13,902 nt of DNA. Origin: Nitrospirales bacterium (GTDB taxonomy: Bacteria > Nitrospirota > Nitrospiria > Nitrospirales > UBA8639). The notes beneath the pieces were generated by a model. The model saw only the letters and a program-made list of their open reading frames with translations. It did not search any database and had not been told where the DNA came from. Shown here piece after piece: positions 6,363 through 12,816 of this stretch. Numbering within the stretch: position 1 is the stretch's first letter; every line of letters begins with the position of its first letter. The translations under genes and the position numbers were made by a program. The stretch lies in NCBI GenBank assembly GCA_013817135.1, contig JACDDF010000013.1, forward strand, positions 1-13,902, read 5' to 3'.

Positions 6363-9071
6363 TCAGTGGGTTGTCTCATGCTTAATTCGAGAAAACATTG
6401 ATTCGAGAATTTTTGCGAGGTCGACGATTTTATAAGGTTTGACCAAGATTCCTTGAAATCCATGTTCTTGATAATTGCACATAATGGGATCGTCTGAATA
6501 TCCGCTGGTGACAATAGCTTTAATGTGAGGGTCAAAATTTCTAAGGTGCTGAATGGCTTTAACCCCTCCCATGGCGCCTGGAATGGTGAGATCGAGGATG
6601 ACCACTTCGAATTTCTTTCCTTCCGCCAGTGCTTTGGAAACCAGGTCGATGGCAGTTTGCCCATCTGGCACGCTGACCACGTCATAGCCGAACTGCGTTA
6701 GCGCATCCTCAACCATACGGCGAATGCTGTGTTCGTCATCCATAACCAGGACCCGTCTTCTGCAATTTTGGGGAATGGCTGGAATGTTCTGTGCCTTACC
6801 TTCTGGCGTGACATGGGCAGATGGTAGAGACACGGTAAAAGTCGTGCCGACTCCGACTTTTGATGTCACGCTGATGTGTCCATGATGCTGCTGGATGATG
6901 CTATGGGCGGTGGCTAATCCCAACCCGGATGCGCCTGGTTTGGTGGTGTAATACGGATCAAAAATATTTGGCAGTTGGCGTGCCTCAATCCCGTTCCCCT
7001 GGTCCTCAAAAGAAACTTGCACATAGTTTCCATGGATGAGGGACGATGAGGGAAGGGCCGAGGGATCTTTCAGTCCTACGTTTTCTACTTTGACGCTTAA
7101 GTGACCACTGTGAGGCATGGCCTGTCTGGCATTGAGGGTAATGTTTTGAAAGACCTGCCGGAGTTGACCCGGGTCAGCATCAAGAGGCCAAAGGTTATCG
7201 GGGATGTCGAAATGACAACTTATGGATGACCCTGACAGGGCAAAAATCGTACTTTTTCGAAGTAGATCTCCTAACGCGATGGATGTCTTTATCGGCGCTC
7301 CGCCTTTGGCAAAGGTCAGAAGCTGTTGGGTCAATTCTTTGGCGCGTAAGCAGGCTTGCTCGGCTTGCTCGAGGTTTTGGGTCAGAGGATCGTTCGAAAC
7401 CATTCGTAATTTGGCCACGAACACGTTACCCAATATTGTCGTGAGTATATTATTGAAATCGTGGGCCAGCCCTCCTGCCAAGACCCCTAAAGAATTGAGT
7501 TTGCTAATTCGTTGTTGTTCTTCCTGCTGACGGGTTTGGTCGGTGATATCCCGGAAGACAATCACGGTGCCCACGAGAAGCCCGCTATGATCCCGGATCG
7601 GTCCCTCTCTCAGGGTAATCTTTCGTTGCCTGCCATGTTTGGTCAGTAATTGATGAGGTGCATCCAGCTCAGAGAGGACCAGCGTTCTGGATGAAAACTG
7701 CAAAAAAGGTTCAACATCGTTTTTGGGGCTATCACTGGTCAGGCGGAATATTTCTTGGACTGGTCGGTGCAAGGCCTCGTGGGTTGTCCATTCGGTGATC
7801 TGCTCCGCCAATGGATTTAGGAAAGAAATGCGTCCTTCTCGATCAGTCGTGACAATGCCTTCCGCGACCGATTGAAGCGTGGTGACCAGGTGATCCTTTT
7901 CAGCAATGAGGGCCTGCTCAAGGCGTTTCCGGTCTGAAATATCTCGAAGGATAAAGCCGTAATGGGTGTCCATGCCGACTTTCCAACTGGTGGAAGAAAT
8001 TTCCAAGGGAAATGATTCGCCGCTTTTCCGTAGGCCGGTGAGTTCCAATGGCTGCTGAAGTGGAAAGGTCGAAGATCGACCATAACTAATATCTCCTAAT
8101 CCTTTCCGGTACATGTCCCGATACCCTTCTTCCAATAAGGTCACAATCGAGTGTCCGAGAACCTCGTCAGGCTGATAACCGAAAATTGACTCGGCTGCAG
8201 GGTTCCAAGAGACAATGGTTCCGTGTAAATCGGCAGAAATAATCCCTTCATGGGCTGAGTCTACCAGAGAAGAAAACTGAGAATGGAGTTCGGTTAGTGT
8301 CTGGCTGACTCGCACATGATGGGTGATATCCAGGCCATATCCCCGCACGAGACCTTTTTCTTGGAGAGGAGAGAAGGTCCAATCAAAGTGGTGGTGCTCG
8401 ACAAGGACCGTGAGACCTCTGATGGGGGTTATCGTTTTGAGGCATTCCAGTGTGAGCTGTGTCAGTGTGGCCGGAAGCACCATTGGTAAGCCGTTTTCAC
8501 GGAATCCATAGGTGTCCAGGAGGCGAATCATGGCAGGGTTGGCATAGGCCAGATGTCCTTGAGCGTCCACTTCCACGATGGGGTTCGGGCTTTCTTCTGG
8601 CATCGATGCGAGGTGTTCATGCGTTTCGTGTTGCTGGAGTTCCTGGCTGAGATCACGAAAAATAACCAGCGCACCCGAGTGGCGTGGATCTGTCAGTGGT
8701 GTGGATTGGAATTCCACCCATCGGGTTTCCCCACTTGGCCGTCGAATTAATAATTGAGGCGTCCATAAGGATTTTCCTGTTGTGATTGTTCTCGTGATGG
8801 GGCAAAGGTTTTCTTGTGTGACAAGATCAATGTGGAGACATTCCGCGTGTCCATGAAATGATTGTCCGAGGCATGAGGTTTCGGTTCGATGAAGAATCCT
8901 GGCGCCTTCCAGGTTTAGGGAAAGAATCTGCCCTTGTGAATTTACGTGGCAGATGCCAATGTGTATGGAGTCCATCAGGGTATGAACAAAGGCTTGGGAT
9001 GAACGTAATGCCTTCTCTAATCCAGGGATGTCCATTTGTTTGAGTTCTTGAAAAAAATGTTGCTGATCCAC
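6363..9071 (-). CDS. Hybrid sensor histidine kinase with four PAS-like domains and a C-terminal receiver
   Basis: A 902-residue soluble-looking sensor kinase with no membrane segment, so cytoplasmic signals are likely. PAS-like regions cover about 22-140, 155-250, 262-380 and 392-510. The third and fourth end in FILRDISDRKR and VIVFRDITDQT, the usual PAS-to-kinase junctions. The HisKA phospho-acceptor is H537 in LAGGLAHDFNN. The HATPase_c domain has an N-box at NARQAM (N647), G1 at D690-Q-G692 and G2 GLGL (716-719). The receiver (about 772-895) has acidic pair D778/D779, phospho-acceptor D827, T855 and K878, so phosphorelay chemistry looks intact. The GTG start has the strong site AGGAAGGA 8 nt upstream. 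It lies 52 nt after the HD-GYP gene on the same strand. No DNA-binding output is fused; the signal and downstream partner are unknown. Confidence 0.93.
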   Translation of the reverse strand: MDQQHFFQELKQMDIPGLEKALRSSQAFVHTLMDSIHIGICHVNSQGQILSLNLEGARILHRTETSCLGQSFHGHAECLHIDLVTQENLCPITRTITTGKSLWTPQLLIRRPSGETRWVEFQSTPLTDPRHSGALVIFRDLSQELQQHETHEHLASMPEESPNPIVEVDAQGHLAYANPAMIRLLDTYGFRENGLPMVLPATLTQLTLECLKTITPIRGLTVLVEHHHFDWTFSPLQEKGLVRGYGLDITHHVRVSQTLTELHSQFSSLVDSAHEGIISADLHGTIVSWNPAAESIFGYQPDEVLGHSIVTLLEEGYRDMYRKGLGDISYGRSSTFPLQQPLELTGLRKSGESFPLEISSTSWKVGMDTHYGFILRDISDRKRLEQALIAEKDHLVTTLQSVAEGIVTTDREGRISFLNPLAEQITEWTTHEALHRPVQEIFRLTSDSPKNDVEPFLQFSSRTLVLSELDAPHQLLTKHGRQRKITLREGPIRDHSGLLVGTVIVFRDITDQTRQQEEQQRISKLNSLGVLAGGLAHDFNNILTTILGNVFVAKLRMVSNDPLTQNLEQAEQACLRAKELTQQLLTFAKGGAPIKTSIALGDLLRKSTIFALSGSSISCHFDIPDNLWPLDADPGQLRQVFQNITLNARQAMPHSGHLSVKVENVGLKDPSALPSSSLIHGNYVQVSFEDQGNGIEARQLPNIFDPYYTTKPGASGLGLATAHSIIQQHHGHISVTSKVGVGTTFTVSLPSAHVTPEGKAQNIPAIPQNCRRRVLVMDDEHSIRRMVEDALTQFGYDVVSVPDGQTAIDLVSKALAEGKKFEVVILDLTIPGAMGGVKAIQHLRNFDPHIKAIVTSGYSDDPIMCNYQEHGFQGILVKPYKIVDLAKILESMFSRIKHETTH

Positions 9072-9079
9072 TCAGCGAT

Positions 9080-9087
9080 TCCTTCCT
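9080..9087 (-). promoter_or_regulatory. Shine-Dalgarno for the hybrid kinase
   Basis: AGGAAGGA on the minus strand lies 8 nt before the GTG at 9071. It makes this unusual start codon credible. Confidence 0.7.
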
Positions 9088-9097
9088 ATCATATTGA

Positions 9098-9119
9098 CGG
9101 CATCGTGTGAACGATACCG
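9098..9119 (-). promoter_or_regulatory. 9-bp intercistronic hairpin between the HD-GYP and kinase genes
   Basis: In the minus-strand transcript, CGGTATCGT pairs with ACGATGCCG around the loop TCAC. All nine pairs form in the mRNA, one of them a G-U wobble. The complementary strand would have a C-A mismatch at that position, so the stem suits the minus-strand transcript. It fills the middle of the 52-nt gap, starting 4 nt after the upstream stop codon, with the kinase ribosome site 10 nt past its base. There is no T-tract, so an mRNA processing, stabilising or differential-expression element is more likely than a full terminator. Confidence 0.5.
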
Positions 9120-9123
9120 AGTG

Positions 9124-10347
9124 TTACCATAAGGCTTCAAGGATTTTCGACATATCCCATCCTTCCCGAGAAGGGTCCAAGGCTTTTTCAATCGATCGAA
9201 GGGGTGTTGTTGGGCTTTGTGCCGCCAGGTCAATGATTGCCTGCTCGGGATAGGGTTGGTCCAGGGAGTCCTTGAGTAATTTAATGGTAGGGGTCATTCG
9301 GCTATGACTGGAAACCCACACGACTACGGCCTGTTCGCCGGTATTCAGGCGAACCAGGGAACCAATTGGATATACCCCTAAGAGTTGGATTAATCGTTGC
9401 ACGAGATAGAGATGGTATTGCCCTTCGACAGCAGCCTGATACAGTTCGGATAAGGCCCGGGCGGGCGGCACAGGTGGACAACTGCATCGTCCACTAATTT
9501 GCGCGTCATACGTGTCGGCAATGCTCAGTATTTGAGTGAGTTCAGAAATCTGAAGGCCTCGTAATCCTTTGGGGTAGCCGGATCCGTCAAGCCGCTCATG
9601 GTGATCCAAGACCATCTGTTTCGACTCGTCAGGGATATCGGGGAGTTGCTTAAGAATGGCCACGCCCATTTCACAATGCGCTTGCATCAGTTTCTGTTCT
9701 TGCGGTGTGAAGCGTTCCACCTTACGGATCATATTCAATGGGAGACGAAGTTGTCCGACGTCGTGGAGAAGGGCTGCAAGCCCAACGAGTTTTAATTGTG
9801 TCGGATCGCAGCCGTGTTCTTGTCCGATTGCCATGGCTAACATGCCCGTATCTACCCCATGAGAGGCCAGGTTAGGATCGAAGCGACGCATTTGAATCAG
9901 CGACACCATGGCGGCCTGGTGGTCTAAAATCCCATCAAGCAAGATGCTGACCACACTTCGGACTTCTCGGATGTGCTGGGGAGTGGGCGCCTCCATCTGA
10001 CGGAAAAATACCTCCATTGTGGAGATAGCTTCTGCGCGAAGGAGACGCGCGGCTTCAATATCATCCGGATTGGGCCCTGAACCAACCCAGAGGGATGTTA
10101 ACGGGGTTGTGGGAGAAAGGTCCTGGTCCTCTGATGTGTGCTGAACGGCACTCGTCTCGGCAAGATCGCATCCTTTTTCCGTGTCGATCTGGACTTCCTT
10201 AATTCCGTAATTGCGCAACAAGGCAATCTCATCCTCTCGTTTGATTGTCCATTTGTGGCGGAGAAACGGGGTTTTAAACCACGATCGGTCCATGCCGGTG
10301 ATATACATCCCAGGCCGCAGGTCCTGAATAGAAATACGTTTATTCAT
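9124..10347 (-). CDS. DUF3391 plus HD-GYP domain protein, predicted c-di-GMP phosphodiesterase
   Basis: A 407-residue protein. Residues about 1-60 match the DUF3391 domain (IQDLRPGMYITGMD), which fixes the start at ATG 10347; the frame is open to 10548 but that part has no domain character. The HD-GYP domain spans about 150-335. Candidate metal ligands are H163, H195-D196 (LLHDVGQ), H224, H249-H250 and D278. The signature HHERLDGSGYP (249-259) is complete, so hydrolysis of cyclic di-GMP is predicted. The lysine usual in HDxGK is glutamine here (Q199). The C-terminal GVYPIGSLVRLNTGE segment (about 324-339) is typical of DUF3391-type HD-GYP proteins. No clear Shine-Dalgarno precedes the ATG. 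The hybrid kinase gene follows, suggesting one signalling operon. Confidence 0.9.
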   Translation of the reverse strand: MNKRISIQDLRPGMYITGMDRSWFKTPFLRHKWTIKREDEIALLRNYGIKEVQIDTEKGCDLAETSAVQHTSEDQDLSPTTPLTSLWVGSGPNPDDIEAARLLRAEAISTMEVFFRQMEAPTPQHIREVRSVVSILLDGILDHQAAMVSLIQMRRFDPNLASHGVDTGMLAMAIGQEHGCDPTQLKLVGLAALLHDVGQLRLPLNMIRKVERFTPQEQKLMQAHCEMGVAILKQLPDIPDESKQMVLDHHERLDGSGYPKGLRGLQISELTQILSIADTYDAQISGRCSCPPVPPARALSELYQAAVEGQYHLYLVQRLIQLLGVYPIGSLVRLNTGEQAVVVWVSSHSRMTPTIKLLKDSLDQPYPEQAIIDLAAQSPTTPLRSIEKALDPSREGWDMSKILEALW

Positions 10348-10385
10348 GGTGCAAGGTTGGGCAAAAGGGGATAAAAAATGCACCA
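10347..10385 (-). promoter_or_regulatory. Inverted repeat overlapping the HD-GYP start codon
   Basis: On the minus strand, TGGTGCA and TGCACCA are exact reverse complements separated by 25 nt of pyrimidine-rich sequence. The last base of the second arm is the A of the ATG. No Shine-Dalgarno is visible between the arms. If the stem forms in mRNA it would touch the start codon; it could also be an operator or chance. Confidence 0.35.
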
Positions 10386-10572
10386 GATGAGATATGAGAT
10401 GTACAGATGGGTACCAATCAGCCGGGGACTGGATAGAATGGCGCCAATGGTAACGATATTCCTGTAAAAGGGCAAGAGATGCGAGAGCCGAACCAGCCCG
10501 CCCATGGCTCGACTGAAACGGTTGACGCAAGATCGAAACGGCTAGCAATTTTGGAGGAAAACATGAGAAGGA
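10348..10572 (-). other. 225-nt gap between the TPR lipoprotein and HD-GYP genes
   Basis: The HD-GYP frame continues through most of this gap, but with a TTG start and no domain. Apart from the inverted repeat next to the start codon, I saw no clear promoter pair or terminator. It is wide enough to hold a promoter for the HD-GYP-kinase pair. Confidence 0.4.
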
Positions 10573-11145
10573 TTAGGAGGAAAGTTTGAGAATCCGATCA
10601 ATGCGGCTGGCAATCTCCGTCGCTTCCTCCGGGTGATCTCCAGCCATGAGGAGGGCATGGTAGGTTTGCAGGGTGGAGAGTAATTGCGGGTCCGAAGGTC
10701 CCCAGGATTTTTCACGAATGGCCAAGGCTCGCTTGAGAAGTGGGCGGGCCATCTCCAATTGGTTTTTCTGCTGATACAACGAGGCGAGGGCGGCTAAAGG
10801 ATCGGCCATCCGAAGGTGTTCAGAACCCAAAGATTGAGCCAGCAGGGGCAAGGCTTCCCAATAATAGGCTTCGGCCTCACTCACTTGTCCTTCCAGCCTG
10901 GCGACCTCTCCGAGCTGAAAAATCACCAGGGCATATCGTTCATCGGTCGGCCCCTGTTTGCGAACCGACGGTAACAGACGATGAAGCAGGTCTTTGGCTT
11001 CTTGAAATTGTCCACGGGAGATATTGGCATGGACCTGCTCCCATTGCCGATCCCATTCGGACGATGTCGGGCACCCGGTGAGCAGACCGATGAGCGCTGC
11101 AAGCAGCCACCATAAAATCAATGTTCGGTTTGAGGGGTTTTTCAT
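10573..11145 (-). CDS. Small TPR lipoprotein of unknown role
   Basis: A 190-residue protein starting at ATG 11145. The polar and basic residues MKNPSNR lead into a hydrophobic core ending in the lipobox LTGC, giving Cys25 as lipid anchor. The frame continues upstream to a TTG at 11187, but that would put 14 extra residues before the signal peptide. Three or four TPR-like helical pairs follow, near 31-63, 70-104, 112-146 and 154-187. The third and fourth resemble kinesin-light-chain-type repeats (ALASLYQQKNQLEMARPLLKRALAI, then REKSWGPSDPQ). No enzyme motif is present; such proteins act as scaffolds at the membrane. No Shine-Dalgarno is visible. The HD-GYP and kinase genes follow on the same strand, but the 225-nt gap leaves co-transcription uncertain. 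It may be linked to envelope signalling or be independent. Confidence 0.82.
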   Translation of the reverse strand: MKNPSNRTLILWWLLAALIGLLTGCPTSSEWDRQWEQVHANISRGQFQEAKDLLHRLLPSVRKQGPTDERYALVIFQLGEVARLEGQVSEAEAYYWEALPLLAQSLGSEHLRMADPLAALASLYQQKNQLEMARPLLKRALAIREKSWGPSDPQLLSTLQTYHALLMAGDHPEEATEIASRIDRILKLSS

Positions 11146-11310
11146 GAATATCGGAGGACAAGTCTTCACAACTGACTGGGGAACCAAGTGAGTGAAGGAC
11201 CACGTGTGTTAGAAGTTGGGAGTCATCATGGGAAAATCATGTGGTATTCTGGACATTTTCTGTCACTCTTTGTAGGGTACCCGGGTGCAGGACCTGTGGC
11301 GGAGATGAAG
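11146..11310. other. Divergent intergenic region, probable site of both promoters
   Basis: These 165 nt separate the minus-strand lipoprotein gene from the plus-strand YihY-family gene, so promoters in both directions are expected here or inside the 5' ends. I could not find a convincing sigma-70 or sigma-54 pair on either strand. The plus-strand frame is open through this region, but the ribosome site and family alignment place its start at 11311. Confidence 0.45.
11301..11304 (+). promoter_or_regulatory. Shine-Dalgarno deciding the YihY-family start
   Basis: GGAG lies 6 nt before the ATG at 11311. The ATG at 11305 abuts the site and is too close. The GTG at 11188 has no such site and would add 41 residues unlike the family. 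Confidence 0.65.
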
Positions 11311-12789
11311 ATGATTGACCAAGTGTTGCGATATTGCCAGCATGATGTGTGGAAGGAGGATGTCAATGCGCTAACTGGGTTTCGACAGTTTGGCGTCAAA
11401 GCCCTGCGTCTGGTATTGGTGGCGGTCGCCGAATTTCAGGAAAGTGTCCTAAGTATTCGAGCCACCAGTTTGGTCTACACCACTCTCCTCTCCATGGTTC
11501 CGTTTTTAGCGGTCACCTTTTCGGTCCTCAAAGCCTTTGGCATTCATCAAAAGATCCAACCGATTCTGGCGCAGGCGTTGGATCCGCTCGGGCCCAAGGG
11601 CATTGAGATTACCACGAATATCATCCAGTTTGTCGACAACATGAAAGTTGGGGTCTTGGGGGCTGTGGGCGTCGCGGGACTGTTCTATACGACGTATTCG
11701 CTGATTGAAAAAATTGAAGAGGCGCTGAACTCAATTTGGCGAGTTGAGGCAGGTCGCCCGTTGGCCAGAAGAGTAACCGATTATTTAAGTGTCGTACTCG
11801 TGGGCCCTGTGTTCGTCTTTACGGCCTTCGGACTCACTGCCTCGGCGCAAAGTCATTGGCTTGTCCAAAAAATTCTGGAAGTCCAGCCGCTTGGCCATCT
11901 GATGGTGGTGCTTACCAATCTGCTGCCCTTCTTGGTTATGTGCCTGGTTTTTACCTTTATTTACAAATTTCTGCCCTATACCAACGTCAAATTTAACTCA
12001 GCGCTTGTCGGAGGGGTGACGGCAGGGCTGCTCTGGCAGGTGGCCGGATTGGCCTTTGCGTCATTTGTCGTAGGGACAGGACGATATAGCGCCATCTATT
12101 CAGGCTTTGCCGTGCTGATCCTCTTTCTCATTTGGCTCTATGTCGGATGGCTCATTGTATTGGCGGGAGCTCAAGTCGCCTATTACCACCAACATCCATC
12201 CGCGTATTTGCTGCACTTAAGTCGAAAGAACCAGACTCCTCTCTTTCGAGAATACCTCACGTTGTCATTGCTTACGCATATTACTCGCCGGTTTTTATTG
12301 GGGAAGCCGCCTCTCCAGGCAGAGCAGTTAGCCCGCGCGCAAGGTGTGCCTCTGACCTTGGTGGAGTCGCTCATCGATGATCTGGTGAAAGGACAGATGG
12401 TGGTGAAAGGTGATGACCCCAAAGGATTAGTGTTGGCGCAGGCACCAGAAAACATTCGGGTTGTCGAGGTGTTACGAGTGGTCCAACATCAATCCCATGG
12501 CGGATCCCAGGCCTTTACCGTAGGAAACGATATCATTAGTCGGGTGCTTATGCGCCGGGATACGGCGGTGGAGGCCGCTTTAGAAGGCATGACATTGCGG
12601 GATTTACTACGACGTCAACCTGAAGCCGAAGAAGAGAATGGAACCGACCATTCTCAGGGCCAAGATCCCGGTGGGGATTTTCACCCTGAGTCGGAGGGTG
12701 GGGCTCCCGGTCCTCCCGATACTCCAGACTATCTCCAAGAAACCAGACAAACTGATCCTCCTGTCGTTGGGAAAGAGCCGTCAAGGTAA
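11311..12789 (+). CDS. YihY/virulence factor BrkB family membrane protein
   Basis: An inner-membrane protein of the YihY (formerly 'ribonuclease BN') family, whose molecular role is unsettled; the RNase activity first reported for it is now assigned to another protein. It has 492 residues. A soluble N-terminus is followed by about six hydrophobic segments, near 50-75, 113-132, 157-177, 198-220, 230-255 and 264-290. Family hallmarks are RATSLVYTTLLSMVPFLAV (50-68), FLPYTNVKF (220-228), TGRYSAIYSGFAVLI (256-270) and LYVGWLIVLAGAQVAY (276-291). A cytoplasmic extension (about 316-435) looks like a winged-helix domain (AEQLARAQGVPLTLVESLIDDLV), as in longer members. The last 55 residues (437-492) are acidic and rich in Gly and Pro, probably disordered. 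A phosphatase gene follows after 27 nt, so the two are probably co-transcribed. Confidence 0.9.
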   Translation: MIDQVLRYCQHDVWKEDVNALTGFRQFGVKALRLVLVAVAEFQESVLSIRATSLVYTTLLSMVPFLAVTFSVLKAFGIHQKIQPILAQALDPLGPKGIEITTNIIQFVDNMKVGVLGAVGVAGLFYTTYSLIEKIEEALNSIWRVEAGRPLARRVTDYLSVVLVGPVFVFTAFGLTASAQSHWLVQKILEVQPLGHLMVVLTNLLPFLVMCLVFTFIYKFLPYTNVKFNSALVGGVTAGLLWQVAGLAFASFVVGTGRYSAIYSGFAVLILFLIWLYVGWLIVLAGAQVAYYHQHPSAYLLHLSRKNQTPLFREYLTLSLLTHITRRFLLGKPPLQAEQLARAQGVPLTLVESLIDDLVKGQMVVKGDDPKGLVLAQAPENIRVVEVLRVVQHQSHGGSQAFTVGNDIISRVLMRRDTAVEAALEGMTLRDLLRRQPEAEEENGTDHSQGQDPGGDFHPESEGGAPGPPDTPDYLQETRQTDPPVVGKEPSR

Positions 12790-12805
12790 TCAGCGGATGC
12801 TGAAA

Positions 12806-12810
12806 AGGGG
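12806..12810 (+). promoter_or_regulatory. Shine-Dalgarno for the PhoD-like gene
   Basis: AGGGG lies 6 nt before the ATG at 12817, in the 27-nt gap after the YihY-family stop. It supports this start, which lacks an export signal. Confidence 0.6.
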
Positions 12811-12816
12811 AAGTAG

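Noticed and set aside
6206..6685. 159-codon minus-strand open frame overlapping the kinase 3' end
   Set aside because: Most of it overlaps the receiver domain of the kinase in another frame, and that kinase frame carries intact receiver motifs.
10348..10548. 67-residue N-terminal extension of the HD-GYP protein
   Set aside because: It needs a TTG start and has no domain character, while DUF3391 begins exactly at the ATG at 10347.
11188..11310. 41-residue N-terminal extension of the YihY-family protein
   Set aside because: GTG start without a ribosome site; family members begin close to the MIDQVLRYCQHDVW segment, which has its own GGAG.
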